From JARRKC01 sp037388505 (GTDB lineage Bacteria; Acidobacteriota; UBA6911; RPQK01; JAPXNP01), in assembly GCA_037388505.1 (NCBI GenBank), contig JARRKC010000002.1, forward strand, positions 1-64,000: a stretch of 64,000 nucleotides of DNA. The letters run 5' to 3'. Below, piece by piece: positions 41,345-50,617 of the stretch (positions are counted from its first letter, which is position 1; every line of letters begins with the position of its first letter). The notes beneath the pieces were generated by a model. It saw only the letters and a list, made by a program, of their open reading frames with translations, made no database searches and was not told the origin of the DNA. The position numbers and the translations under genes are program-made.

Positions 41345-43550
41345 GATCTGCCTTCCATTCGAGCGGGAGTTCGACAATGAATCGTGTTCCTTTGGGTAGG
41401 TTGGGTTCTGCCCGGATGAAGCCGTTATGGTCTGTGACAATCTGACGCACGATTGCGAGGCCTAGACCGGTCCCCTTTTTCTTCGTAGAGAAATAGGGAA
41501 GAAACAATTGCTCATAATCCTCCGCCGCGATACCAGGACCATTGTCCGAAAGCTCGATGGTAACCGAGCGCCGCGCATCGTTCAAAACTGTCCGGATCTC
41601 GATTCGCCGATTCTCCTCGTCGACGAGGGCGTCCAGAGAATTGTCGAGTAGATTGGTGAGCACACGCTGGAGCTGTTCGGGATCGGCGTTTACGGACGAG
41701 ATCTTGCTGTCATACTTTTTCTGAAGAGTGATCGCCGCCAGACTGCCGTTGTAGCGCTTCAAGGTTTCTTCGATCAACGCGTGCAGGTCGATACGTTCCG
41801 GCTTGCACATCGGCAACCGGGCAAAGCGGGAGAATTCGGACAGCAGATTTTTGAGGATCCGGGACTCGGTTTGGATGATACGGGAGGCCTCGTCGAGAAC
41901 CTGCTGGAATTCGACCACTTGCGGAGTCGGCGTCAGCGTCGGCGCGAGCTTTTGAAAACGGCGCTGAATGCGCTCTGTGGAAAGTTGGATCGGCGTCAGG
42001 GGGTTCTTGATTTCGTGAGCCAGGCGTCGGGCAACCTCTTGCCAGGCCGCAAACCGTTCGGCTCGGATCAGCTCGGTGAGATCATCCAGAACGACCAGGT
42101 ACTCGAGTTCGTCGGCGAGACGATTGGTGGTCATCGTCGCCGCGACGAAGAGTCGTCCGCCCGATGCACGTTCGAGGGTGAGCTGCTTGCGGTAGGTTCC
42201 GTAGAGCAGCGCGCGCTTCTTCATCTCCTGGAAGTTGGCGTCGAGCTGGCCCTCGGAGATTTCCCACAGCGGCCGGCTCAGAATCTCCGAGGCGGTGCGC
42301 TGAAGCATCTTCAGAGCGGAGTCGTTGGCGGTACGGACCGTCTCTTGCTCGTCGATCGTGATCACGCCCGTCGCGATGTTCTGGAGAATCGTCTCGATGT
42401 AGCGGCGGCGGTCGTCGAGATGAATGTTGGTCTTACGCAGCTCTTCGTTGGTCGCCTCGAGCTCTTGACGGTTGTCCTTGAGTTCTTCCGCCATCCGGTT
42501 GAAGGAACCCACGACGATTCCGAGTTCATCAGGCGCCCGAATTCCAATCCGATAATCGAGATTACCCGAGGCCAGTTCCCGTGATCCTTCCGCCAGCGCT
42601 TCCAGAGGCACCGTCAGGCGACGGGCGATGTAGTTGCCCAGCCAGACGAAGCCAAAGACGACCGCCAGCGTCGTCATGGCCAGCACCAGGATGTAGGTCA
42701 AGCGCAACGACGCCAGCGTCCCTTTCAGACCCTTGTAGACCTGGTTGGCCTCCGCCACGCTCTGAAGCTGGAAGGCAACGCTGCCCGGCAGCTCCTTGAA
42801 GAGCAGCAAGGATCCCGATACTCCTCCGGCGTCGTTCTCGATCGGCACTCCAATCCAGATACGGTCAACGATTCCGGGGGAGAGATTGACGGCGGGTTCC
42901 AGCCGGTAGAGGGTGCCCCCTTCGAGAAGCCGGCGATTCTCACCCAGGGGCGGAGGTTCCGGGAAAGTCCCGGCACGAAGGACGACGGATCCGGAGGAAT
43001 CGCAGAGCAGCAAACCCCGGTAGCCGGCAGCCCGAGCTTCCACGAGCAGCGCTTCAGACGATGTCGCTCTCCGCTGCCACCTCTCGGCCAGCTGGCGGGC
43101 ACGTGCGATCGAGTTCTGCTCGAGTTCTCGATAATACATCTGCGAGATGTTCATCGACGACTTCAAGAGCTGTTCGGAAGGAGCGCTGACCCAAGTCGTC
43201 AGATTCTGGTTGATCAGGCCAAAAGCGAGGAATGCCATGATGAGGGCCGGGAAGAGCGAGAACAGCACAAACGTGAGGATGAGCTTCGTCTTGATCCGGG
43301 AACCTGGATAGCCCGATTGATACTCGAACAACACCCGGATCAAATAGCGGGCCAGCGAGATCATCAGTGCGAGGACGAGAATGAAGATCAATGCCCAGAC
43401 GAAGGCCCAAAGGTTGAAATTGCGGAGGAAGTTCTGGTTCCCTACCGAGGACGGATTCAGGAAGATCACACTCACCAGATAAGCGAGAATGAGAGCGACG
43501 AGAAGTCCCGAGATCCACAGAATCCTTTGATGAGAATTGCCTGATTTCAT
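41319..43550 (-). CDS. ntrY: NtrY-like sensor histidine kinase
   Basis: The 743-residue kinase has three N-terminal transmembrane segments (~10-32, ~45-67, ~87-110) and another at ~285-305 after a ~170-residue periplasmic region, then a HAMP domain (~307-360), a PAS domain (~370-490), HisKA with the phospho-acceptor in LAHEIKNPLTPIQLS and a HATPase domain (NLLDNSLDAL, LSDNGPGI, GTGLGLAIV). This is the NtrY layout. It signals to NtrX encoded directly after it with a 26-nt overlap. A promoter is listed at 43638-43666. Confidence 0.94.
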   Translation of the reverse strand: MKSGNSHQRILWISGLLVALILAYLVSVIFLNPSSVGNQNFLRNFNLWAFVWALIFILVLALMISLARYLIRVLFEYQSGYPGSRIKTKLILTFVLFSLFPALIMAFLAFGLINQNLTTWVSAPSEQLLKSSMNISQMYYRELEQNSIARARQLAERWQRRATSSEALLVEARAAGYRGLLLCDSSGSVVLRAGTFPEPPPLGENRRLLEGGTLYRLEPAVNLSPGIVDRIWIGVPIENDAGGVSGSLLLFKELPGSVAFQLQSVAEANQVYKGLKGTLASLRLTYILVLAMTTLAVVFGFVWLGNYIARRLTVPLEALAEGSRELASGNLDYRIGIRAPDELGIVVGSFNRMAEELKDNRQELEATNEELRKTNIHLDDRRRYIETILQNIATGVITIDEQETVRTANDSALKMLQRTASEILSRPLWEISEGQLDANFQEMKKRALLYGTYRKQLTLERASGGRLFVAATMTTNRLADELEYLVVLDDLTELIRAERFAAWQEVARRLAHEIKNPLTPIQLSTERIQRRFQKLAPTLTPTPQVVEFQQVLDEASRIIQTESRILKNLLSEFSRFARLPMCKPERIDLHALIEETLKRYNGSLAAITLQKKYDSKISSVNADPEQLQRVLTNLLDNSLDALVDEENRRIEIRTVLNDARRSVTIELSDNGPGIAAEDYEQLFLPYFSTKKKGTGLGLAIVRQIVTDHNGFIRAEPNLPKGTRFIVELPLEWKADHESPTADR

Positions 43551-43637
43551 GGGAGAAAAACTCGGGAGGTCAAACCGGCCCGGGCCGACACGGGTCTGCC
43601 CTTGCCTCGCGCAACCTGTGATTTGAGGCGGCGCTTC

Positions 43638-43666
43638 ATGTTATTGTCACGTATTCTAACATTCAA
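43638..43666 (-). promoter_or_regulatory. Sigma-70 promoter of ntrYX
   Basis: On the minus strand TTGAAT (43666-43661), 17 nt, TAACAT (43643-43638). It would give a leader of about 80 nt before the ATG at 43550. Confidence 0.4.
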
Positions 43667-43686
43667 CGGAAAGACACGGGACAGCT

Positions 43687-45699
43687 ATGCTGAGGATTGG
43701 CATCGACACGGGCGGAACCTTCACGGATTTTGTCGTCCTCGACGGCGAGCAGCTTACGGTCTTCAAGCTTCCCTCGACTCCATCCGAGCCGGAAAAGGCG
43801 GTGCTCGAGGGGCTGGGGCGTCTGACGGAAGGTCGGGATGGGTACGCCTTGCAGCATGGCTCGACCGTCGCCACCAACGCCTTCCTCGAACGCAAGGGCG
43901 CCCGCTGTCTGCTGGTCACGAACCAGGGTTTTGAAGACATCCTCGAGATTGGCCGACAGAATCGCCCCGAGCTCTACAGACTCAGCAGCTCGCGACCCGA
44001 GCCGCTCGTCCCCGAGCGTTACCGGATTGGAATCAAACAACGGACACTCTGGGACGGGACGAGCGGAGTCCCTCTGGAAAGCAAGAGTCTCGACTGGCTG
44101 CGAACCAAGGTCCAACAGCTGAAGCCCGAAGCCATCGCAGTCGTGCTGCTCTACAGTTACCTGGATCCGACCAGCGAGCTCCGGATCGGAAAGGCGCTGA
44201 CCGATTTCGAGGTTCCCATCTCGCTCTCTCATGAGATCCTTCCGGAGTTTCGCGAATTCGAGCGAACGTCGACGACGGTCCTCAATGCCTACGTTCAGCC
44301 GATCATGACGCACTATCTATCGGGGCTGAGAGGAAGCGAGTTCGTGCAAAAGGGTTCGCTGACCATCATGCAGTCGAATGGAGGTTCGATCTCTTCCGAG
44401 TCGGCGGAGCGAGAGCCCGTCCGCACCCTGTTTTCCGGGCCTGCAGGGGGTGTCGTCGGTGCTTTCGAAGTTGCCAGGGCCGCGGGTTATGACAAGATCA
44501 TTACGCTGGATATGGGGGGGACCTCCACCGATGTCTGCTTGTGCGACGGCCGCATCGAGACGACCAACGAGTGTGTGATCGATCATCATCCCGTCTCGAT
44601 TCAAACCATTGGAATCCATTCCGTCGGCGCCGGCGGCGGTTCGATTGCCTGGATCGATGAAGGAGGTCTGCTGAAGGTCGGACCCCGTAGCGCCGGGGCC
44701 GAACCAGGTCCGATCTGCTACGGGAAGGGCGAGGAGGTGACGGTCACCGACGCCAACGTCTTCCTGGGGCGCCTCGATCCCGACTTCTTTCTGGGCGGCG
44801 ATATCAGGCTCTATCCGGAGAAGATCGGGCCGGCGCTCGAAGGGCTTGCGGCCAACCTCGCCCAGAATACCGACCATGACTGGCAGCAGGCCGAGATTGC
44901 AGAAGGTATCATCCGCATCGTCAACACGCAGATGGAGCGTGCTCTTCGGGTCATCTCGCTTCAAAAGGGGCACGACACACGTGAGTTCACACTGGTGACC
45001 TTCGGCGGAGCGGGAGGTCTACACGCTTGCGAGTTGGCTCGTTCCCTTCTGATTCCCAGAGTCCTGGTTCCGATGCACCCTGGCGCTCTGTCGGCCTTGG
45101 GCATCCTCCGTGCGGACGTCGTCCAGGACGCGTCCCAGACCCTCTTGATCACCTCCTCGGATGCCGATCTGGAATCTCGCTTGGAACAGGGGTTTGCGGA
45201 TCTCGCGGGCAAGGTAGTCGCTCGGTTGGAGGAGCAGGGCTTCAGGCGCGAGGACCTGGAACTCGAGGAAAGCGTGGACGCCCGGTATCTGGGCCAGTCG
45301 TACGAGCTGAATGTCACCTATTCACCCAAGGTGATGGAGGATTTTCACCGGCGGCACCTTCAGGTCTACGGGTACTCGAACGACGGTCTTACCGTTGAAA
45401 TTGTCAATCTGCGCGTTCGCGGTCGGGCTCGCTATTCGCTTCCACCCCTCCCAGAGTTTCCTGTCGAAGGTCCGGAACCGGCGGTCGATGCCCTGATTCA
45501 GGAGAAGCAGGTCCTGGATGGAGCTCAATCGCAGCAACTGAAGTTCTACGTGCGCTCCAAGCTTTGCCCCGGCAATCGTCTGCAGGGGCCGGCGGTCGTT
45601 CTGGAGTACAGTGCCACGACCTGGATCCCGGCGGGATTCACGGCGGAAGTCGACACCCGGCTCAACCTCATCATCGAACCTCAGGTTGCCGAAGCGTAA
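43687..45699 (+). CDS. Hydantoinase/oxoprolinase A-subunit family protein
   Basis: The 670-residue protein is a member of the HyuA/5-oxoprolinase family (ATP-dependent hydrolysis of hydantoin or 5-oxoproline). N-terminal MLRIGIDTGGTFTDFV and the ASKHA-fold motif ITLDMGGTSTDVCL, with VGAGGGSIAWID, are the nucleotide-binding segments. The usual partner HyuB is not encoded next to it. In most bacteria hyuA and hyuB are adjacent, or fused; a stand-alone A subunit is also known. The next gene, rlmB, is on the other strand. Substrate not determined; related enzymes include acetone carboxylase and N-methylhydantoinase subunits. Confidence 0.85.
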   Translation: MLRIGIDTGGTFTDFVVLDGEQLTVFKLPSTPSEPEKAVLEGLGRLTEGRDGYALQHGSTVATNAFLERKGARCLLVTNQGFEDILEIGRQNRPELYRLSSSRPEPLVPERYRIGIKQRTLWDGTSGVPLESKSLDWLRTKVQQLKPEAIAVVLLYSYLDPTSELRIGKALTDFEVPISLSHEILPEFREFERTSTTVLNAYVQPIMTHYLSGLRGSEFVQKGSLTIMQSNGGSISSESAEREPVRTLFSGPAGGVVGAFEVARAAGYDKIITLDMGGTSTDVCLCDGRIETTNECVIDHHPVSIQTIGIHSVGAGGGSIAWIDEGGLLKVGPRSAGAEPGPICYGKGEEVTVTDANVFLGRLDPDFFLGGDIRLYPEKIGPALEGLAANLAQNTDHDWQQAEIAEGIIRIVNTQMERALRVISLQKGHDTREFTLVTFGGAGGLHACELARSLLIPRVLVPMHPGALSALGILRADVVQDASQTLLITSSDADLESRLEQGFADLAGKVVARLEEQGFRREDLELEESVDARYLGQSYELNVTYSPKVMEDFHRRHLQVYGYSNDGLTVEIVNLRVRGRARYSLPPLPEFPVEGPEPAVDALIQEKQVLDGAQSQQLKFYVRSKLCPGNRLQGPAVVLEYSATTWIPAGFTAEVDTRLNLIIEPQVAEA

Positions 45700-45811
45700 C
45701 TGTAGTCCCGAGGGATTCTTTCGCGCGAGCAATTGAGCCAGATCGTCCATGATGACACTGCTTCCACGACGTCCAGCGAGGCGGAACTCGTCACACGCAT
45801 TGGCCATCCCT

Positions 45812-45836
45812 CCCGGCACCCGGCACCCGGCACCCG
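45812..45836. repeat. Heptanucleotide tandem repeat (CCCGGCA x3.6)
   Basis: Three and a half copies of CCCGGCA run just before the end of rlmB, in the 143-nt gap between convergent hyuA and rlmB. No coding signal is seen in the rest of the gap. Confidence 0.8.
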
Positions 45837-45842
45837 ATTGCG

Positions 45843-46553
45843 TCAGCTCTCCGCGAACAAGCTATAGAGAAGGATGCCTGCCGCAACCGAGAGATTGAGG
45901 GACGTAACCTCTCCCCTCATGGGCAGCCGGATCAGGAAGTCACAGTGTTCTCTGACCAGCCGACGCAGCCCGCGATCTTCGCCGCCCACCACGATCACCA
46001 GTGGGGCGGAACGATCGATTCCACTCGAATCTTCGCTCCCGCGCATGTCTAGCCCGATCCTCCAATAGCCCGCTTCTTTCAGCTTCTCCAGCGTCTGAAC
46101 TACATTGCCAATCCGGCCGATGCGAAGGTGGAGTGCCGCACCCGCGCTGGTCCGCACGACCGTCGGCGTGACTCCGCAGGAGCGGCGCTGGGGAAGCAAC
46201 ACCGACTTGATACCAATTGCCTCCGCGGTACGGAGGACCGCCCCCAGGTTGCGGGGATCTTCAACTCCGTCGAGCAGCAGAATGCGCTCTGGTCGGGCTG
46301 CCAGAACTTCATCGAAATGGACCAGGGCGGCCTCGGTCACTTCCGCGATCACGGATTGATGGCCGCGCGTTCCGGCTTTACGAGTCAGGGCCTCGGGTGG
46401 CTCGAAATGGACAGGAATGCCCAGCTGGCGGGCCCGGTCGATGATTTCCTGCAAGCGCGGATTACCGCGTTTGCCGGCCACGCTCACGTTTTCGACGTGA
46501 GCGCCGGACGCTGCCAGTGCTTCCAGAACCGAGTTGACGCCGAACACGATCAT
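45843..46553 (-). CDS. rlmB: 23S rRNA 2'-O-methyltransferase RlmB/TrmH family
   Basis: The 236-residue protein (ATG 46553; a GTG at 46580 would add nine residues) starts MIVFGVNSVLEAL, as RlmB does. N-terminal L30e-like domain ~1-75, then the SPOUT fold with its knot motifs: LLLDGVEDPRNLGAVLRTAEA (motif 1, quoted in parts), VVGGEDRGLRRLVREHCD (motif 2) and RGEVTSLNLSVAAGILLY (motif 3, with the knot's Asn). It methylates a ribose in 23S rRNA (Gm2251 in E. coli) or, in relatives, tRNA. It is downstream of gltX on the same strand after 118 nt. Confidence 0.88.
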   Translation of the reverse strand: MIVFGVNSVLEALAASGAHVENVSVAGKRGNPRLQEIIDRARQLGIPVHFEPPEALTRKAGTRGHQSVIAEVTEAALVHFDEVLAARPERILLLDGVEDPRNLGAVLRTAEAIGIKSVLLPQRRSCGVTPTVVRTSAGAALHLRIGRIGNVVQTLEKLKEAGYWRIGLDMRGSEDSSGIDRSAPLVIVVGGEDRGLRRLVREHCDFLIRLPMRGEVTSLNLSVAAGILLYSLFAES

Positions 46554-46671
46554 GGTCACTTCAAGAACGGCTTCGGACACAGGCGACGCAGAGGAGACCG
46601 GGATCGACGCTCCTCGGGCGTGGCAGTCTCAGCGTCCCATTCTCCTCTCTGTTCCATCTGTTGTATACGCC

Positions 46672-48195
46672 CTATTCTTCCTCTTCGTCACCCGACTCGC
46701 CGATCGCTCGGATCGCCGCGTCCACTCGATCGCGCACTCCGATCAGTGGAAACGGCAGCCCCAGGCGTGAACCCTCCTCGATCAGCGGTATCAGCCGGTC
46801 CAGTTCCGGGCCGGAACTGCGGCCGGTCACAGCAACTCGAATGGGGTGGAACAAGAGCTTCCCTTTGATGCCGGTACGCTCTTTGACGCCCAGGACCGCA
46901 TCTCGATAGTCGTCGAACGTCAGGGGGCGGTCGTCGGTCGGAAGCGCCTCCCGAAAGGCCGTGATCACCTCGACTGCAGTCGGCTGAGCCAGGATAGCAG
47001 CACTTTCCGGATTTTTCAGATCACAGTCTGGAGCGAATCCCAGAATCTCCGGTATGACTCGGGTGAGATCCGAGAGTTTGTCGACATAGTTGGCTGATAG
47101 CACCAGCAGTCGTTCGGCCCAGGCACTCTGGGCCGAGGAGACGGCAGTCGCTGGGAGGACGCGCGCGTCGATCAGATAGGGGAGCGCCAAGCTCAGGAGA
47201 GCCTGTGACGAAAGTTCCCGAAGGTGGGTCCGGTTGACCCAGTTCAACTTGTCGAAGTCGAATGTAGCGGGACTAAGCTGAACCCTCCCCAGATCGAAGT
47301 CCTCGATGATCTGTTCCCTCGTCAGAATCTCGCCTTTCTCTTCGGTGGGGGACCATCCAAGGAGACTCAGGTAGTTCAACAGTGCTTCCGGAAGGTAGCC
47401 GGCCTCTCTGAACTCGGCAATGGAAGTCGCCCCGTGCCGCTTGCTCAGTTTCGTACCGTCCGGTCCGAGGATCGTTGACAAATGAGCATAAGCCGGAGGT
47501 TCCCAGCCCAAGCTCTCGTATAAGAGCAGCTGGCGAGGGGTGTTGGATAGATGACCCTCCCCGCGGATGACGTGGGAGATCCTCATCAAGGCGTCGTCAA
47601 TGACGCAGGCGAAGTTGTACTGGGCGGATCCGTCCGATCGAAGCAGAACGAAGTCACCGATTTCAGAGGTCTCAACGACGATATCCCCGAAGACCAGATC
47701 ATGCTGGTGAACGCTCCCTGGTCGAATCCTCAGGCGAATCGTGGCCGCCTCGCCACCCTCGACGCGTCGGCACGCCTCGTCGGGGTCCACGGTACGACAC
47801 CGTCCCGAATAGTGGATGGGGCCGCCTGCTGCCTGCTGGGCTCTCCGGTCTGCCTCGAGCTGTTCCGGAGTGCAGAAACAGTAGTAGGCTCGCCCTTCTG
47901 CGAGCAGCTGCCGCGCGAATCGCTGATAGAGCTCGAAGCGCTCGGTCTGGCGGTAAGGTCCAAACGCCCCCCCTTTGCCGATGCCTTCGTCCCAATCGAG
48001 CCCCAGCCACCTCAGGTCGTCGATGAGTTGTTCTTCGAACCGAGACTCGGACCGTTCCCGGTCGGTATCCTCGACTCTGAGGATGAAGCTGCCACGCTGC
48101 TTCTTCGCCACGAGCCAATTGAACAGTGCGGTTCGGACATTGCCCACGTGAAGGAGCCCGGTCGGACTCGGGGCGAACCTGACTCGAGTCATCAT
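46672..48195 (-). CDS. gltX: Glutamyl-tRNA synthetase
   Basis: The enzyme charges tRNA-Glu. I start at the ATG ATG pair 48195/48192, because conserved MTRVRFAPSPTGLLHVGN begins there (507 residues); the frame open to 48318 is too long. Class I signature HVGN (HIGH-like) and KLSKRHGATSI (KMSKS-like) are present, plus the zinc-binding-like region of GluRS with CFCTPEQLEADRRAQ. There is no ribosome site, but TATACT lies 6 nt upstream, so the message may be leaderless. Discriminating or non-discriminating type cannot be told from this alone. Confidence 0.95.
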   Translation of the reverse strand: MMTRVRFAPSPTGLLHVGNVRTALFNWLVAKKQRGSFILRVEDTDRERSESRFEEQLIDDLRWLGLDWDEGIGKGGAFGPYRQTERFELYQRFARQLLAEGRAYYCFCTPEQLEADRRAQQAAGGPIHYSGRCRTVDPDEACRRVEGGEAATIRLRIRPGSVHQHDLVFGDIVVETSEIGDFVLLRSDGSAQYNFACVIDDALMRISHVIRGEGHLSNTPRQLLLYESLGWEPPAYAHLSTILGPDGTKLSKRHGATSIAEFREAGYLPEALLNYLSLLGWSPTEEKGEILTREQIIEDFDLGRVQLSPATFDFDKLNWVNRTHLRELSSQALLSLALPYLIDARVLPATAVSSAQSAWAERLLVLSANYVDKLSDLTRVIPEILGFAPDCDLKNPESAAILAQPTAVEVITAFREALPTDDRPLTFDDYRDAVLGVKERTGIKGKLLFHPIRVAVTGRSSGPELDRLIPLIEEGSRLGLPFPLIGVRDRVDAAIRAIGESGDEEEE

Positions 48196-48201
48196 CGGCC
48201 C

Positions 48202-48207
48202 AGTATA
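48202..48207 (-). promoter_or_regulatory. -10 box of gltX (possibly leaderless)
   Basis: TATACT on the minus strand, ending 6 nt before the first start codon at 48195. No good -35 box and no ribosome site. Confidence 0.45.
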
Positions 48208-48566
48208 AACTGGCCGCGGGCTCATTGCCCGGCCGGAGCCCGAACAACGGCGGGCTGTTTCGCGCGAGTTCGATGCCTCGCGCCGCAGTCGCTCAGCCGA
48301 CCGGGAAACTGAACCCATGCGGAGGCCGTCACCATCTAACCTAATGTACTTGTATCTCTCGCTGGTCTGACCGGGAATTGATCCCGCACCTGCAGGCAGG
48401 TGATGCCCGAAGGTTTCCGATCATTCCAGATGAGTGCAGAAGGAGAACAGCGTCTGCGAAGGCGCTGCAGGTTTTCTTTCGGGGGCTATGACGTAGTATG
48501 ATTCCATGATCGCGCGGTGAGGGGGACGATTCAGGGTTGCCTCACGGCGCAGGGTGCACGGATTGA
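48208..48566. other. Long intergenic region with three consecutive hairpins
   Basis: No gene is supported between gltX and the barrel gene. At 48364-48402 three perfect stems follow each other: GGTC-T-GACC (48364-48372), CGGGA-ATTGA-TCCCG (48372-48386) and CACCTGC-AG-GCAGGTG (48387-48402). Another stem, CAGCG/CGCTG, lies at ~48449-48468. The block is upstream of the promoter at 48567, so it is not the leader of the barrel gene; an independent small RNA or a protein-binding site is possible. I do not recognise it. Confidence 0.5.
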
Positions 48567-48595
48567 TTGACGCATGAACCGGGCAGGCATACAAT
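48567..48595 (+). promoter_or_regulatory. Sigma-70 promoter of the barrel gene
   Basis: TTGACG (48567-48572), 17 nt, TACAAT (48590-48595): 5/6 and 5/6 matches at ideal spacing. Transcription would start near 48602, 25 nt before the ATG at 48627. Confidence 0.65.
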
Positions 48596-48626
48596 TCGGG
48601 TTCGAAGGTCCGGACCTCAAGTCAGC

Positions 48627-50408
48627 ATGACGAGAACACGCTTTACATCCAGGATTTTGATCGCCCTGGTGTTCGTGGCGGGCTTTACTGCATCCCAGGA
48701 GGGCTTCGCCGCCACAGGATCCGGGAATCTGAGTGCGCTGCTTCTAAATGAAGCCGGGCAGCCTTTGTCCGACGTCTTCGTAACGGTCCTCAACCGTACC
48801 GCGCACACGACTTTCCCCACCCTGACCCGCACGGATGAGAGTGGGCGGATTTTCCTGAGTGACCTGGACACGGGAACCTACCAGCTGAACGTCAAGAGTG
48901 CGCAGTATCGTGATCCGGTGAGCCGGCTGATCGAAATCATGCCGGACCGAACCGCCATTGTGACCCTCATTCTTCAGCACCTTTTAGATTTCGGAGAGGA
49001 CCAGGACAATCTCAGTTTCAAGGCACTGCTGAGGAATTCCGAGACCCAACGACTGATCTTTCGTGCGTTGCCGGATTTCGGTGGAACCCTGCCGGGCTCA
49101 GAGGAGAGCCGGCGACCCGTGGAAGAGGCGGTCGTTCAAGTCTATACGAATGGAAGCCTGGGGGGTGATTATGTCGCCTTCCCTGGCGACGCCGCCAGTG
49201 GAACCACCACGAACTTTGCTGCCGTGCTCCAGCCCCTGGGTGGGGCGCAGCATGTCGTCGCCGGACAGCTGAATTCCGGAGAAGAATCGCTCTGGCGGAT
49301 CAAGAACATCGTCGGCTATCGGGTTAGTGACCTTCATTGTTTGCGGATGTTCCTGGGATATGGCCGCCTCAGTTTCGAACAGCCCAGTCTGTCGCTTCTG
49401 GCCGATCCGAATGCGGAACCCGACCATGGTGAGTTTGCCGCGCTGCCGAGTACGTCCCAGCTGCTCAACATCGGCTTCGAGGACAACTGGCAGTTCGGTC
49501 CGGCGCTGACCTTCACCTGGGGTCTCGAGCTCGATCGGGTGCGCGGGGGACATGAATCATCCTTCATCAACCCTTCGGCGAACGTTCAGTACAGGGCTAC
49601 GCGCTCGACGACCGTCCGGTTGACGCTGGCTTCGAAGCGGAGCACTGCGGCCAACACCGTCATGCTTCCAGACGGTGAGCCGGTGAGTCTGGCGACGCCG
49701 GTGCATATCGCCCGGCTGGGAGATGAAACCCTGTTCGGTACCGGCCGTCACTGGCTCGGCTCGGTCACCCAGAACCTGACGCCCGATTCTCAGGTCGAAT
49801 TCGCGGTCTTCGACAATCTGATGTTCGGCGGGGGGTTCCCGGTCGTGGCGGTGCTCGGCAAGCACGCGGACACCTCGGTGCTTCCCGTATCCGACGGCAA
49901 GACCGAGACTCGGGGTTGCCGTCTCTCCATACGACACTCGCTCGGTGAGAACCTGAAAGCGGAGGTGTCGTTCGTCAGCGCGTCGGCACCCGGCCTGATT
50001 GCTGCTCCGACGGAGTTGTCGCATCTCCAGTCGAGCGTCGGCCAGCGCTCCTATCATGGCATCGCGACTCAATGGGAGGCCTATATTCCAGCTTCGAAGA
50101 CCCACGTGACGACGCTGGTCCAGGTGGTTCCGGACGGCAACCCGCTCGCTACCCTCGATTCCTACTCGGACGTCTATGACACCGGCAACGAGGGGGTCAA
50201 CGTCTTCGTCCGCCAGATCATTCCGTTGCCCCAGGAGTTGCTGAAGTTCTTCGGACTCGAATTCTTAGCGCCTCAACGAGTGGAGGCACTGTTTGACGTT
50301 CGGAATCTCTTCAATGATGATTCGGGAACGCTCCAGCTGGCCTCGGGTCAGGTCCGCCTTGTGCAGAGCCCTCGCTCCATACGCGGTGGTTTTGCCTTCA
50401 AGTTCTAA
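48627..50408 (+). CDS. TonB-receptor-like outer-membrane protein with carboxypeptidase-regulatory-like domain
   Basis: I start at ATG 48627 (593 residues): the longer frame from 48567 begins inside the promoter. The signal peptide (~1-28, FTSRILIALVFVAGFTASQEGFA) is followed by a CarboxypepD_reg-like domain (~33-115; NLSALLLNEAGQPLSDVFVTVLN, EIMPDRTAIVTLILQ) and a beta-rich barrel part that ends GGFAFKF with a terminal Phe, as in outer-membrane proteins. A TonB plug domain is not obvious, and the protein is shorter than typical Oar-type receptors (~1000). It may be a small outer-membrane receptor of the acidobacterial type. No transport partner is adjacent. Confidence 0.75.
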   Translation: MTRTRFTSRILIALVFVAGFTASQEGFAATGSGNLSALLLNEAGQPLSDVFVTVLNRTAHTTFPTLTRTDESGRIFLSDLDTGTYQLNVKSAQYRDPVSRLIEIMPDRTAIVTLILQHLLDFGEDQDNLSFKALLRNSETQRLIFRALPDFGGTLPGSEESRRPVEEAVVQVYTNGSLGGDYVAFPGDAASGTTTNFAAVLQPLGGAQHVVAGQLNSGEESLWRIKNIVGYRVSDLHCLRMFLGYGRLSFEQPSLSLLADPNAEPDHGEFAALPSTSQLLNIGFEDNWQFGPALTFTWGLELDRVRGGHESSFINPSANVQYRATRSTTVRLTLASKRSTAANTVMLPDGEPVSLATPVHIARLGDETLFGTGRHWLGSVTQNLTPDSQVEFAVFDNLMFGGGFPVVAVLGKHADTSVLPVSDGKTETRGCRLSIRHSLGENLKAEVSFVSASAPGLIAAPTELSHLQSSVGQRSYHGIATQWEAYIPASKTHVTTLVQVVPDGNPLATLDSYSDVYDTGNEGVNVFVRQIIPLPQELLKFFGLEFLAPQRVEALFDVRNLFNDDSGTLQLASGQVRLVQSPRSIRGGFAFKF

Positions 50409-50617
50409 TCGGCTTTTGTCCCCTCCTCCACACCGCGGGACTTTCGAGTCCCTCCAGCGAGTGTCTCGATCGAAGAGCTGCCGATCCAAATTTGTGAATG
50501 CGTATCCATGTATTTGAATTACAGGGCAGTACGGGAATGGCTCGAACTCCTCCAACACGTAGAGAGGGAGCTTGGCGGGCAGGCTCTTGCAGAGAACTTC
50601 CGCGGACGACGGACAAC
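50409..50617 (+). other. Intergenic region upstream of the sigma-54 promoter
   Basis: The ~210 nt between the barrel gene and the sigma-54 promoter have no coding signal. It should hold the activator sites for NtrC-type regulators, but I cannot identify a convincing palindromic pair. A hairpin GGGACTTTCGAGTCCC begins near 50441 (GGGACT/AGTCCC). Confidence 0.35.

Noticed and set aside
45322..45819. 165-codon frame opposite the end of hyuA, running into the heptamer repeat
   Set aside because: It overlaps hyuA for most of its length; only ~40 residues lie in the gap and these show no domain I recognise.
48364..48402. tRNA-like T arm (CGGGA ATTGA TCCCG)
   Set aside because: The T-arm-like stem is present, but no acceptor, D or anticodon arm can be built around it.
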